DNA of 64,000 nucleotides from Alisma plantago-aquatica (GCA_963693085.1 OY856412.1:1127923244-1127987243), one strand, 5' to 3'; counted from the stretch's first letter, positions 9,405 to 22,524 are shown. The notes: generated by a model from the sequence alone, not told the origin. Translations and numbers: made by a program.

Positions 9405-12400
9405 TGATGGAGCTAGAACTTACACCAAAAGATTACTCTTCCAATGGAAGTCCTAATATGCACCAAAAACCCTAGGGAGTTGATGTCCTCTCTAGGTTTA
9501 CCTACAACTGGTTCTAGATAAATGCTCCAACCCCACAAGAGTGTGGAAGCCTTATCATAGTACAGATTTAGGATCGAACCCAAAGGACAACGTTAAGAAT
9601 CTGAATGCCTTTTTCTTGTTTTGTATCAATCTAAGTTAATCATCTAAGACCAGAAGTTTGATTTGAGTTATTTAACCTAAACATGCAAAAGTAAAGGCAA
9701 GAATAAAAACTAGTTTGATGATTAAAATCTAAGATTAGCAAATGATGATGGATCACTGGGGTGATGTGGGTATTCGCCACCACTACACATGAATTGCACT
9801 TGTACCAAACATAGCAAGACTTGTAAGCAAGATACATGGATGTTGTGCAATACTGATGTCTTATAGGACAAGAGTAATTCACACATCCTTCACGGGTTGA
9901 GTAACTCTCATCCGGTACATATCTACGTGTCAATGAAGATATGTAGTCTCCGAAGAGAAAATCTTACTCAACCTCATGAAACGTACATCGAAAAACTAGC
10001 AAGCGAGCGATGATTACCAAATTGATTAGTATCCTTATAGTCTATCCCTCTTTCGAGGATATAGCTATGAGAAATGTGGGAGTGTTGCAACGTCAGCCAT
10101 TCCCGAATGAATGATCAAGTACTTTGCACCACTCTCTCCTCAGAGTGTATTCCTCGACCTGTCAAGGTTGCACTTTTGTACGTCAACTGATTCCATTTCA
10201 TTGTACAAAAGTACAACGATGGAGGTGAGTTTACTCCACTCCTTAGAAAGCATTCCTAGATACCGAAATGGATGCGCGGTGGATACACACAACAGAAACC
10301 AACACTAAATCGGTATTCGAGTCTCAAGAGCGGTCGTAGACAAACCACAACGAAAGACAATAAATGCATACAAGAACGCGGCCAACATTCAAGCATGTAT
10401 GAAACGATTTAGTATTGAATCGGAATGATAACATCTTTTTAGTACAAGTTACAAGACACGGGCAGCGGGGCTAGTCTCCGCGCCCCAGTGGATGGAACTA
10501 CTCGCTCCTCATAGAGGAAGAAACAAAGAAAGAGAAGAGAGAGAAAGAAAGCATCGTCGGAGCAAAAGAGTAGATCTGTGACAGCCCGGTGTAGATTGTC
10601 GCAGTCTCCGGGACTGCTCCATTGTGGTCGATGACGCCTGTCTCTCCGCCTCGATCGTCGTGTCTACCTCCGGGATTGCACGGGTAGAATGAGGTAGAAC
10701 AATAGTAGAATGATGGTGGAGGTGAGATGGCGATGGAACATCCTTCTAGATCTGTCCCCAGTCTGGCAGCTTTCCAGATCTGTACTCAGACCGGGATTCT
10801 GAGGCTGTGGGTAAAGTTTGGTCGGAAACGGTGCTCGGGCATTCTGGCGGTGTCCTAGCACTGGCCCCATTCCGGCAGCCTTGAGCCGTCGTGAGATGGG
10901 GTCCCTAAGACCATGCCTCTACCCTTCTATTTATGGGCTTGCCAAAATATCTTGGGCCCCGGAATCACACCTTTTACGTGCCCTTTTGTGCATGCGGTTT
11001 GCTCTAATAATGCTTATGCGGTTTGCTATTGCAGCTATTCCATACGGTTTGCTTGGCCATGCGGTCTCATATGCAAATGCCCATGCGGTCTTGCTAATGC
11101 AAATGCTCCATGCGGTTTTCTAAGTCACGTTCTCATGCCCACGTGGGGTCATGCGGTCTTCCCTTGCAATTGTCCATGCGGTCTTGCTGCATTTGCTCAT
11201 GCAGTTTCGTACATGCATGCGGTTTGCATTTTTTTCTTTCTTGGTCTTGCGCTGTTGCCGTCTTAGCTTCTGCGGTCTTTGCTATTTTGGAAACCGCTAG
11301 CTTCCATGCATTCATACTAGCTGCCTTCACGTGGGCTTAATGCTGCTGGCCGTTTGGTTTGCAGCGCTCCATTCATCTAGCTGAGTCACGTGGACTCATG
11401 CAGTTTCACTTGCTATTGCTCATACGATCTTGGTGTTGTGCTTCTCATGCGGTCTTTGCTGTTTTGCTAGCCTCCTCACGTTCTCATACATGCGTTCATA
11501 ACAGCTGCCTTCACGTGGGCTTAATAGATGCTTTTCATTTGATCTACATGTGAGTAAGTTATTTCATACGGTTTCCAGCACATTGGTTCGTGCGGTCTTG
11601 ATTTGCAATTGCCCATGCGGTCTTGCTGCATTTGCTCATGCGGTTTCGTGAGCACATGCCCATGCGGTCTGCCTACACAGTCTTGCTTCCTTGTGAACTC
11701 CAAACGGTTTGGTGTTTAGCAGCAGCAAATGATCTCACACCAAGGTTCTAAACGGTTTGCATGCATGTGCCTGATGCAAATGGTCTTGCATGCGTGGTTG
11801 GCGAGGGCGGCATGGCTGCTACGATGGCGGAGACGGTGGTGGTGCTGCTTCGTGCACCTGCGATGGCGGCGGAGCAAGGTTGGTGAAGACGATGACGCTG
11901 ACGGTTGCGGACAACAGTGGTGTCGATGAGTAGGTTGCAGGTGTTGTTTGCGTGAGCTGCAGAATGTGGATGTCGACGACGTAGGTTGCAAGTGTTGCGG
12001 GTGCCGTCGTTGCTACTGCTGACGACGTCGGCGCTTGTGGCAAGCCAGCTGTCATGGGCACCGTCGTTGTTGCTGCTAACGACGCCGGCGCTTGTGGCAA
12101 GAAAGTCAAGATCGCATGCGGGTCGAGACCACATGGAGGTCAAGACCGCATGAAGGTCGAGACCGAATGGAGGTCAAGACCGCATGAAGGTCGAGACCGC
12201 ATGGCTGGATGAAAAGGAACCATTGGATCTCGTTACCTCTCCAAACGGTCTTGGTTTTTACGATCACAGCAATCGGTCTTGAGACCGCATGGGCTCAAAC
12301 GATCTTGAGATCGCATGGACTCAAACGGTCTTGAGACCGCATGGGCTCAAACGGTCTTGAGACCGCATGGGTTCAAATGGTCTTGAGACCGCATGGGCTC

Positions 12401-12772
12401 AAGCGGTCTTGAGACCGCATGGGCTCAAACGGTCTTGGGACCGCATGGGCTCAAACGGTCTTGGGACCGCATGGGCTCAAATGGTCTTGAGACCGCATGG
12501 GCTCAAACGGTTTTGAGACCCCTAGAGTCAGTGTTATAGGGGTCATGGCCGTTGGTGATAGTTGAGGATGATCTGTAGAGGAGAGAGAATGTGAGTAGGG
12601 GAAAATGAGATTAAATAAGCTGGAAACTAGGGTTATTTGAGCTAGTAATGCACTATTTACACGAGACTGAAAGGATACTTAAAGTAAACCCAAAGCGAGG
12701 GTAGATCAGTCGATATGCGTCACAAAATCCTTAGAATTGGCGACTGAGAGGGTGAATCTAGAGGATTCATCA
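9405..12772 (-). repeat. Element B 3' LTR (3368 bp)
   Basis: Pairs with 17095-20560. From about 10970 to 11760 the word CATGCGGTC/T recurs many times on the + strand. From about 12105 to 12520 its complement, GACCGCATG, takes over. Bases 11810-12110 are GC-rich triplet-like sequence giving spurious open frames in several phases. No gene. Confidence 0.93.
12273..12530. repeat. 26-bp minisatellite in the element B left LTR
   Basis: Ten tandem units of 26 bp plus a partial one, with core GGTCTTGAGACCGCATGG followed by GCTCAAAC. Each unit contains the hairpin-capable GGTCT-TG-AGACC. Confidence 0.92.
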
Positions 12773-14721
12773 CCACATCGAACTTAAGCGTTGCTCGTCC
12801 CGAGGAACGAAAAAGCCCAAGACAGTCGCCAAAACGCATGCAAGTTGATCTCGTAATTACCTCACCTTCGTGCAAGTGTCAGATTTTTTCATAAAAAAAG
12901 AGATAAAAGGAAAATGAGGTGAGACAAAATTAGGGCAAAAACGTCAAAAATCCTTTGAATTGGTGACTGAGGATGAGTGGAGGATTCATCACCACACCGA
13001 ACTTAAGCATTGCTCGTCCCGAGAAACGGAAAATGTAAAATAGTCGCCAATGAAATCGTTCATCTCGTGATTGCCTCATCCTATTGTTATATCCTAATTT
13101 TGTTCATGGCTCAGATTGATACAACATAAAAGCTTCCTTAGATCACATAATACATCTTATGATATCCTCATTTCTGAGTTCATTTTGCTGAAGTATTTCC
13201 TTCTCATTCTTTGCCGTATCAGTCATGTTTAAAAGTTTTGTGAGACTTTGAAAAGACCCACAGAACCAACAAAAAGCATATGATCTGTCACTGGTGTTGA
13301 AAAAGGAGAGAGTGGGGGTATGATCAAGAGATAAGAGTCTGTCCTTTGATTGAATCAAGACTCTTATTATTAGTTGACTCATCGAGATACATTGAATGAT
13401 TTATGCACAACTCTGGTTGACTTAGCCTTACACCCAATTTTTTTTAAAGGTAACTCAGAAGTGTGTATAGGTTGGCTCAAGGCTTTTGGCTATTTTACCT
13501 CTTCGATAGGAGGTAAGGGGTTATTTTTGGATCCTTGGGATCTCACTACCGGTCACGACACATCTGCTTTTATGAGGGCAACTAATGTACCGGTCGGGCG
13601 AGACCTTTATCGGTTATCTTTATTCAGGGCACAACTCTCATGTTTTTATTCACACTCTGGCTTTTATTCATTCTCACTTGGTTTGGGAAAAAGGGTATTT
13701 TTGTATTTTTGTATATTTGGGCTGCCAAGCCTCTTTTTGGAATCGGGGTAGATTTTTTGCCAACCGCGGTATGTGCACAATCATTGTATACTCTTTGAAT
13801 TAAGAAAATAAGGTGATACACCCCTGTTATGTATTTAGGGGTATGGAAGAAGCGGTAGTGGAAAGAGGGGTGTGGTGTACCACACCGAACTTAGAGTTTT
13901 GCAGAGGTGTGGTTTACCACACCGAACTTAAAGTTCGGCAATGTTCTAGTTTTCACTAGAAAGGAGTGTGGCATGCCACACCGAACTTAAAACTTTGGCA
14001 TGGTTAGTGAACAAATGGGTATGGAAATGAAGGAAGAAGTGTAGAAGAGAGTTCGGATCATGATGCAGTTTGCTTAGCGATTCCATGCGACGGGTCTCTT
14101 TTCTCCATCACACTCTGCTAAAAAAGAGACATGATTAAACATCAAATGAGAAATCCATACAACAGATCCATTAATCAGATAAAGGCGTGATGTATTTGAT
14201 CTATCTCAGTCTTATTGAAGTGTATCATCTTTTCCTGTTTGAGGGTATGGCATTAGGATTCATAGACTATTCAAGATGAAAAACACGCATTGGCTAATTT
14301 TAAGCATTCTTTTCTTGGGAATTTGCAACGAAAAGAGGTGATGATCACAGATTCGAAAAACAAAAACCGACTAGATAAAGTCTTTATTTTTGGAAGACTA
14401 CAGAAAGGCAAAAAAATTATGAAAAAGAAACTAGAATGGAAAATAGGAAAAGATAGAGGGTGGAGTGAAAGTCATACCACCCGCCCTCCACCTTGAACTC
14501 ATGAATTCGCTCTTTTCTGAACAAATATTAGGTTCAAGGTGGAGGGGAAGGGTTGCGCAATGTTAACTAGGCGGTCCTCGTAGTTGGAAGGTGCGGCGAA
14601 GATGTCTCGCGATAGCTGGTGCCGAGAAGGAGGAAGTGGCCCGAACAACCTGTTGACTAGGTGGTTGTGGCGACTCGAACGAGTCTTCTAGATGACTTGG
14701 ATGTACATTTCTTTCACCTCA
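12773..14721. other. Element B non-coding interior (3' part) with repeated PPT-like words
   Basis: No gene. The sequence next to the left LTR, read on the - strand as AAGTTCGATGTGG, is the likely polypurine-type site for plus-strand priming. Close copies (CCACACCGAACTTAA and variants on the + strand) recur at about 12995, 13882, 13916 and 13977. A second copy of the LTR-edge sequence (GATTCATCACCACACCGAAC) lies at about 12982. Confidence 0.5.
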
Positions 14722-16887
14722 TTATCCGTCTAGAAGAATCCAGAGACCTTCCCCCATCATCGAGGGAGGTGAAATATAAGCAGTCGAAACTGGAGGACTA
14801 TGCGAGAAATCAAGGTTATGCCCACTTGTGCCTTCCAATTGTGGCTCACCCTCGAAGTTCAAAGTAAGACTACTTTCTTCAAAATCTAGGGTAGTTGATT
14901 GAGGGTCGGCCACTTGAAATTCCTCCTGTCCAGGGTCAGGTGGTGGATCTGGTTCCAGCTTCATTTCGTCACCTGGCTTTTCTTGTGTAGGATATGGTAG
15001 CCAGGATGACGTTTCTTCATCAGAGGGGTCACTGTGAGAAGTTTCCTCATTTTTATCAATGTTGAGATTGGTAAGAGCGTCGTTCTTCTTTTCAAGGTTT
15101 TGTTCAGAATTTTCCTCGTAGAACGTCCTTAGTTCATCCAAGTAACTAGAAGAGGATTTGACTGGTAAAATGAACTCTTGATCGGGTAAGGAAATCATGG
15201 GGTCCTGAGATAGAGGTTCCAATGATGTATCTTCATGGGAGGGATTAGTCCATGACATATTGTTTTGAGGGCTAAAATCCCCTGATGAACCCATTTCTTC
15301 GATATTGGAACTAATGTATACCATTTCTGATTCATATTGTTGTTCTAGTTCTTCTTCATAACACTCCTCCGATTCTATTGAGTGCTCGGGAAGAGTTTCT
15401 ATGGGAGGAGTGGAACCTAGCTCAGGTAATGGACATATCTTAGTTTCTTGAATATCAGGAGGGGATTCTTCATAGGGATGAGTGACTATAGAGGGATATG
15501 TTTGTGACTTGATGTCTTCCCAAGGGTCCTTTTTGTCATTATAAGAGTTTGCGGTAATATTGTAATCCGTTCCAAAGTCAAGAGATGGCTCATGTTTCTC
15601 TTCATAGTGCACTGTCAACTCGTTCAAGTGACTAGAAGGAGATTCAATAGAAAGATCATGCTCTTGTTCGAGGACTGGCTCTGACTGGACTTCTTGTGGT
15701 GGTGGTAACTCAGGTAATATCATCTCATGAAAAGGACCGGTCATAGGATTGTCATCTTGAGACCCATTTTTCTCCATTGATTCTACTTCACCAGTGAGAG
15801 TGGTATGGTCCATTTCTGAGTCAAGATCTTGATCAATTCTATCCTCAAGATCTGTCCCTAAATCAGCTGAATGATTAGAAATTTCTTCATAAGGGCAATT
15901 CGGATTTTGTTCTGGAAGTGAAGACATTTGATTCCCTTGCATAAAATACATATCCTTGTCTGAATCAGTCACATACCCATCTGAGTCTGATTGTGAAGGA
16001 GTGTAGAGTCCTTACGACATTAATCCTTCTTTTATTGATGAGACAGCTGAAGTTGAAGAAATTTTGTCATTGAGGGAATTGATTATCGCCAATTGCTCTT
16101 CAATGGTTGGGTTTGAGTCTATGAAGTTAGAAGGTGGGTAAGTATTGAAGTTTATCCCCCATTGACCTCCTGACTATAGAAAATTCTCATATTGGTTATT
16201 CCATCTTTCACCTAAGGGCATAGTGCGTGAATCACTTTCCGAGTCAGGTCTTGGCTCAAAAGATGATTCTTTCTCTTGTAATGTTATGAAGAAATTGTCC
16301 TTGGGTTCAATTATTAACTCTGAAGATGATTACTCACCTTGCACTAATTCTTGAAGATCATTGGAAGGCATATCCCACATGATTTCATAATCATCATCGT
16401 AGTTGATTGCAACATGTGGACTAGGGATGTGCTTGGTTGAAATTGATGGCTATTCTACATGTTGCTCAGGAGCATTGACAAGTTGCGTAAGTTGATCAAG
16501 ATCGGCTATCAACTTCTTGATCGTGGCTGTCTGATCAGCTAGTTGTTGAGCCACCGATGTCTGTAGAGCACGTAGTTCTTCCATCAATGTGTGTTGATCT
16601 TCATGCACTTCATCGTCTTCCAAGTTCCCTTCTACATTGTAGTCCATGCCTTGAAATCCACCATAGTTAGGTTTTTCATAGTAGCCTCTGGGGTGATACG
16701 AAGTATAACTTGCACTATATCCATAGCTGTATGAAGAGACTACTTTGAGTTTCCCAGCTATCCGATTCATGATTATTTGACGCAGAGCCATCACGTAGAG
16801 AGGAGGGACATTGAAGCAGTAAATAGATGCATGAGAATAGTCACCACATAGTTGACATCTAACGGTTGGTGGTGTCGACTGCTTCAT
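14722..16887 (-). pseudogene. Element B gag-like frame with four in-frame stops
   Basis: A single frame of 722 codons from the ATG at 16887 to the stop at 14722. It is interrupted by TAG at 16450-16452, TAA at 16330-16332, TAG at 16174-16176 and TAA at 16012-16014. Near the N-terminus is a CCHC zinc knuckle, CQLCGDYSHASIYC (C-x2-C-x4-H-x4-C), then a Tyr/Gly-rich stretch and a short coiled-coil-like segment (LMEELRALQTSVAQQL). The last 400 codons are very acidic and rich in Ser and Pro, with no recognisable domain. The knuckle and the position after the primer site suggest a gag-derived nucleocapsid piece fused to an unknown acidic tail. No protease, RT, RNase H or integrase motif is present. 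Confidence 0.55.
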
Positions 16888-17070
16888 TCTGAAGAGAGTT
16901 GGTACCTGAAATCAAGGAAAGAGTGTATCAGACTTGACCAACCACTTCAAAACCAAGAAGATATGCGAGATTAAGCCCTTCACTTTTTTTAGGTTTTTGA
17001 AAAGAAAATGAAAAAATCTAGAGAAACCTAAATCGACACAAAATTTGAAAAAGACGATTCTTATACCATT

Positions 17071-17089
17071 GTCCCCGACAATGGCGCCA
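17071..17089 (-). promoter_or_regulatory. Element B primer-binding site
   Basis: On the - strand this reads TGGCGCCATTGTCGGGGAC, five bases from the right LTR edge. Many plant Ty3/gypsy elements use a TGGCGCCGTTGCCGGGGA-type site, and this is a close variant. It fixes the orientation of B as right to left. Confidence 0.85.
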
Positions 17090-17094
17090 TTTTT

Positions 17095-20000
17095 TGATGG
17101 AGCTAGAACTTACACCAAAAGATTACTCTTCCAATGGAAGTCCTAATATGCACCAAAACCCCTAGGGAGTTGATGTCCTCTCTAGGTTTACCTACAACTG
17201 GTGCTAGATAAATGCTCCAACCCCACAAGAGTGTGGAAGCCTTATCATAGTACAGATTTAGGATCGAACCCAAAGGACAACGTTAAGAATCTGAATGCCT
17301 TTTTCTTGTTTCGTATCAATCTAAGTTAATCATCTAAGACCAGAAGTTTGATTTGAGTTATTTAACCTAAACATGCAAAAGTAAAGCCAAGAATAAAAAC
17401 TATTTTGATGATTAAAATCTAAGATTAGCAAATGATGATGGATCACTGGGGTGATGCGGATATTCGCCACCACTACACATGAATTGCACTTGTACCAAAC
17501 ATAGCAAGACTTGTAAGCAAGATACATGGATGTTGTTCAATACCGATGTCTTATAGGATAAGAGTAATGCACACATCCTTCACGGGTTGAGTAACTCTCA
17601 TCCGGTACATATCTACGTGTCAATGAAGATATGTAGTCTCCGAAGAGAAAATCTTACTCAACCTCATGAAACGTGCATCGAAAAACTAGCAAGCGAGCGA
17701 TGATTACCAAATCGATTAGTATCCTTATAGTCTATCCCTCTTTCGAGGATATAGCTACGAGAAACATGGGAGTGTTGCAACGTCATCCATTCCCGAATGA
17801 ATGGTCAAGTACTTTGCACCACTCTCTCCTCAGAGTGTATTCCTTGACCTGTCAAGGTTGCACTTTTGTACGTCAACTGATTCCATTTCATTGTACAAAA
17901 GTACAACGATGGAGGTGAGTTTACTCCACTCCTTACAAAGCGTTCCTAGATACCGAAATGGATGCGCGGTGGATACACACACCGGAAACCAACACTAAAT
18001 GGGTATTCGAGTCTCAAGAGCGGTCGTAGACAAACCACAACGAAAGACAATAAATGCATACAAGAACGCGGCCAACATTCAAGCATGTATGAAATGATTT
18101 AGTATTGAATCGGAATGATAACATCTTTTTAGTACAAGTTACAAGACACGGGCAACGGGGCTAGTCTCTGCGTCCCAGTGGATGGAACTACTCGCTCCTC
18201 ATAGAGGAAGAAACAAAGAAAGAGAAGAGAGAGAGAAAGAAAGCATCGTCGGAGCAGAAGAGTAGATCTGTGACAGCCCGGTGTAGATCTTCGCAGTCTC
18301 CGGGACTGCTCCGTTGTGGTCGATGACGCCTGTCTCTCCGCCTCGATCGTCGTGTCTACCTCTGGGATTGCACAGGTAGAATGAGGTAGAACAATGGTAT
18401 AATGATGGTGGAGGTGAGATGGTGATGGAACAGCCTTCTAGATCTGTCCCCAGTCTGGAAGCTTTCCAGATCTGTACTCAGACCGGGATTCTGAGGTTGT
18501 GGGTGAAGTTTGGTCGGCAACGGTGCTCGGGCATTCTGGCGGCGTCCTGGCACTGGTCCCAGTACGGCAGCCTTGAGCCGTCATGAGATGGGGTCCCTAA
18601 GACCATGCCTCTACCCTTCTATTTATAGGCTTGCCAAAATATCTTGGGCTCCGGAATCACACCTTTTACGTGCCCTTTTGTTCATGTAGTTTGCTCTAAT
18701 AATGCTTATGCGGTTTGCTGTAGCAGCTGTTCCATACGGTTTGCTTGGCCATGCAGTCTCATATGCAAATGCCCATGCGGTCTTGCTAATGCAAATGCTC
18801 CATGCGGTTTGCTAAGTCACGTTCTCATGCCCACGTGGGGTCATGCGGTCTTCCCTTGCAATTGCCCATGTCGTCTTGCTGCATTTCCTCATGCGGTTTT
18901 GTACATGCATGCGGTCTGCATTTTTTTCTTTCTTGGTCTTACACTGCTGCCGTCTTAGCTTCTGCGGTCTTTGCTATTTTGGAAACCGCTAGCTTCAATG
19001 CGTTCATACTAGCTGCCTTCACGTGGGCTTAATGCTGCTGGCCGTTTGGTTTGCAGCGCTCCATTCATCTAGCTGAGTCACATGGACTCATGTGGTTTCA
19101 CTTCCTATTGCTCATATGATCTTGGTGCTGTGCTTCTCATGCGGTCTTTGCTGTTTTGCTAGCCTCCTCACGTTCTCATACATGCGTTCATAACAGCTAC
19201 CTTCACGTGGTCTTAATAGCTGCTTTTCATTTGATCTACACGTGAGTAAGTTATTTCATACGGTTTCCAGCACATTGGTTCATGCAGTCTTGATTTGCAA
19301 TTGCCCATGCGGTCTTACTGCATTTGCTCATGCGGTTTCGTGAGCACATGCCCATGCGGTTTGCCTACACGGTCTTGTTGCCTTGTGAACTCCAAACGGT
19401 TTGGTGTTTAGCAGCAGCAAATGATCTCACACCAAGGTTCTAAACGGTTTGCATGCATGTGCCTGATGCAAACGGTCTTGCATGCGTGGTTGGCGAGGGC
19501 GGCATGGCTACTGCGATGGCGGAGACGGCGGTGGCACTGCTTCGTGCACGTGCGATGGCGGCGGAGCAAGGTTGGTGAAGACGACGACGCCGGCGGTTGC
19601 GGACAGCAGTGGTGTCGACGAGTAGGTTGCAGGTGTTGTTTGCGTGAGCTGTGGAACGTGGATGTCGACGGCGTAGGTTGCAAGTGTTGTGGGTGCCGTC
19701 ATTGCTGCTGCTGACGACGCCGGCGCTTGTGGCAAGCCAGCTGTCATGGGCACCGTCGTTGCTGCTACTGACGACGCTGGCGCTTGTGGCAAGAAAGTCA
19801 AGATCGCATGCGGGTCGAGACCGCATGGAGGTCAAGACCGCATGAAGGTCGAGACCGCATGGCTGGATGAAAAGGAACCATTGGATCTCATTACCTCTCC
19901 AAACGGTCTTAGTTTTTACGATTGCAGCAATCGATTTTGAGACCGCATGGGCTCAAACGATCTTGAGACCGCATGGACTCAAACGGTCTTGAAACCGCAT

Positions 20001-20560
20001 GGGCTCAAATGGTCTTGAGACTGCATGGGCTCAAACGGTCTTGAGACCACATGGGTTCAAACGGTCTTGAGACCGCATGGGCTCAAGCGGTCTTGAGACC
20101 GCATGGGCTCAAGCGGTCTTGAGACCGCATGGGCTCAAGCGGTCTTGAGACCGCATGGGATCAAATGGTCTTGAGACCGCATGGGCTCAAAGGATCTTGG
20201 GACCGCATGGGCTCAAATGGTCTTGGGACCGCATGGGCTCAAACGGTCTTGGGACCGCATGGGCTCAAACGGTCTTGAGACCGCATGGGCTCAAACGGTC
20301 ATGAGACCCCTAGAGTTAGTGTTATAGGGGTCATGGCCGTTGGTGATAGTTGAGGATGATCTGCAGAGGAGAGAGAATGTGAGTAGGGGAAAATGAGATC
20401 AAATAAGCGGGAAACTAGGGTTATTTGAGCTAGTAATGCACTATTTACACGAGACTGAAAGGATACTTAAAGTAAACCCAAAGCGAGGGTAGATCAGTCG
20501 ATATGCGTCACAAAATCGTTAGAATTGGCGACTGAGATGGTGAATCTAGAGGATTCATCA
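17095..20560 (-). repeat. Element B 5' LTR (3466 bp)
   Basis: Pairs with 9405-12772. The difference in length (98 bp) is nearly all explained by four extra 26-bp units in this copy. Substitutions between the two copies are frequent, so B is clearly older than C and D. Confidence 0.93.
19931..20310. repeat. 26-bp minisatellite in the element B right LTR
   Basis: Fourteen tandem units plus a partial one, same unit as at 12273. Several units differ by single transitions (GACTGC, GACCAC, GAAACC for GAGACCGC). Confidence 0.92.
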
Positions 20561-21105
20561 AATTCTTTAACATGTTGTGGTACACCTCATGTGGGTTCAA
20601 GACATAATAAGATGAATGAGAGGTTAAACAAGTGTGCGCAGTTATTCAATTATTCATTTTATGTTTCTAAATTATTAGTTCTCTTTATGATCAATCAAGC
20701 ATAATCATATATTAGTTCACTCTTATAGATATTTAGAGTATCCTACAATATCTATGATTGTCAATGATTAGACTCTTTAAAGCTTACTATTGTTATAATT
20801 GATATCAGTTGCTCGACAATATATCTGTAATTATATAAGTGCTTTAAACTGTTTCTTTAAAGTACTCATTCACTGAGCGAGTAGGCTCACCCCTCTACTC
20901 ACAATTTTTAGGGAAACCACGTGGACTTGAAGAAGGTCAAAGCATCAGAGTAGATCCACCACATGCGTTAAGTATGAGATTATTTAAGTTCAATCTGTCC
21001 CCATCACTCTAGGTTCTTGTAGAGATGTGAGAGAGTTGTAAATGATGTTTTGTATCTTTTTTCCTTAATAAGAGAGAATGTATCTGATTGTCATGTCGTA
21101 TGTAC
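20561..21105 (+). mobile_element. Element A, 5' LTR piece 2
   Basis: Continues piece 1 after element B. It matches about 40338-40877 of the 3' LTR, from TTCTTTAACATGTTGTGG to GTCGTATGTAC. It ends at the left target duplication of element C (TGTAC, 21101-21105). Confidence 0.93.
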
Positions 21106-22524
21106 TGAAAACTACTAGAGGGGGGGTGAATAGAGTTTTATAGATAATTTAACAATTATTGAACTCAAACAACCACAATGAAAATATTGGACAAGGAGAC
21201 ACAAGGTTTAGAGTGGTTCCAACTATAGCAAATACTATAGCCGTCAATCCACTACCTGGTTGCTTACCCAACCAGGATTTGAAAAGAAATTTATTTTATT
21301 ACCTCTCAAGGAATTTACATAAAATACAATCTCTTTTCCTAAACCCTTCAAGCAACCTTCACCTAGAAGTAATCGCCAATCTTGAAGCAGCCTTCCTTTG
21401 AAGTAGATGCACCAACTCCCGTTGCACCAGCCTTCTGAAGTAGCTTCCCTTGCGATAGCCTTCTTGAAGTAGCTTGAAGTCCCCTTCTCCACCTGAGAAG
21501 TCAACCCTCTCCAATCCGCAGCCTCCAACCCTAGGAGTAGCAAGGAGAGTACAAAAGATAAAAAGGAACAAGAAAGAAAAAGGAAATTACAACTTATCCT
21601 TTAATCCCGAGGCTTGATATGCCTAGATCAAGCGTAAGATCTCCTAGCCAAGTATGTGAACTTGTGATTGCTGTGGGTAGGAGAATCTAGCCTATAGGAC
21701 ACGAAATTGAGCTAAGGGGAATGTAGACCAATGATCACAGTGCTCAAATTGCTTGCAAAAGATTGCTCAAGTATGCTCAAGTGTATTCTCAAGTGTAACA
21801 AGTGAATTCTAGTGTCCTATGGCTTGTCCTATTTATAGGAATGACCTAAGTATGCTTAAGGACATTCTAGACAACTTCTAGGGGTTTCTAAGTGCTTAAC
21901 TAGCCGTTAGGTACAAAGTTGTTGCTTTAACAACGGCTAATTACTTTATTCTGCAGTTGCTGTCAGAGACCATCTCGGTCGACAAATGGTCGACCGAGAC
22001 ACCTACTCGGTCGAACTTTTGTCGACCGACAGGCTCTCTGGAACAAGTGATTTGCAACGTCTTTCTTCAACTACCAACTAACTTGTCTGTTGTGTCTAAC
22101 GGCTACTTTGGATCTTTCTCGGTCGAGAAGATTGTCGACCGAGAGTGTCTCGGTCGAGGAGTTTGTCGACCGAGAATGATCCTGTTTCAAGGTTTCAATT
22201 TAAGCATTAATTATATGTGTGAGTGTGCAAAGGTGATCCTAATAAAATGGGATGACATGTCTAACTATGGTGTTTGGCTAGGGAAAATCTAACGCTTGAT
22301 TTACATGCAATTCTAAGTACTTGTACATTATATATTTGTACAAGTTTTTACAACAATGATTACATTGCATGAAAATATAAACAATTTAGCTTGTGGATTT
22401 TCCCTAGTTGCTTTGCCATCCATCTTAGTCCTGCATACTCAAGTAGCTCGTTAGATTAATAAGAATGAAATGTTTGTCATAATCAAAACAAAGGTATTTA
22501 TCATAATATCCAATTTATCCAACA
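21106..22524 (-). repeat. Element C 3' LTR
   Basis: Starts TGAAAACTAC and ends TTATCCAACA on the + strand. It contains four TCGGTCGA...TCGACCGA hairpins at about 21973-21999, 22006-22029, 22118-22144 and 22149-22175. A TATA-like CCTATTTATAGG lies at about 21828. Confidence 0.96.

Larger units (their letters stand above)
9400..20565 (-). mobile_element. Element B: LTR retrotransposon inserted in the element A LTR
   Basis: Long terminal repeats occupy 9405-12772 and 17095-20560, both starting TGATGGAGCT and ending GATTCATCA on the + strand. The flanks are GATTC (9400-9404) and AATTC (20561-20565), a 5-bp target duplication with one change. The undisturbed site is visible at about 40338. The primer site lies next to the right LTR on the - strand, so B is transcribed right to left. 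The 4.3-kb interior has one decayed gag-like frame and no sign of protease, reverse transcriptase or integrase, so B is non-autonomous. Orientation and primer type fit Ty3/gypsy. Confidence 0.92.

Noticed and set aside
10818..11340. Overlapping open frames of 65-117 codons rich in Cys, Ala and His in both LTRs of element B
   Set aside because: They come from the repeated CATGCGGTC word read in several frames and recur in the second LTR with changes. They are not proteins.
11716..12143. GC-rich open frames on both strands (Thr/Ala/Ser or Trp/Arg-rich)
   Set aside because: Low-complexity triplet-like LTR sequence is open in several frames at once, which signals composition and not coding.
12273..12530. 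The 26-bp repeats as a CRISPR-like array
   Set aside because: Units are contiguous without unique spacers and lie in a plant LTR.
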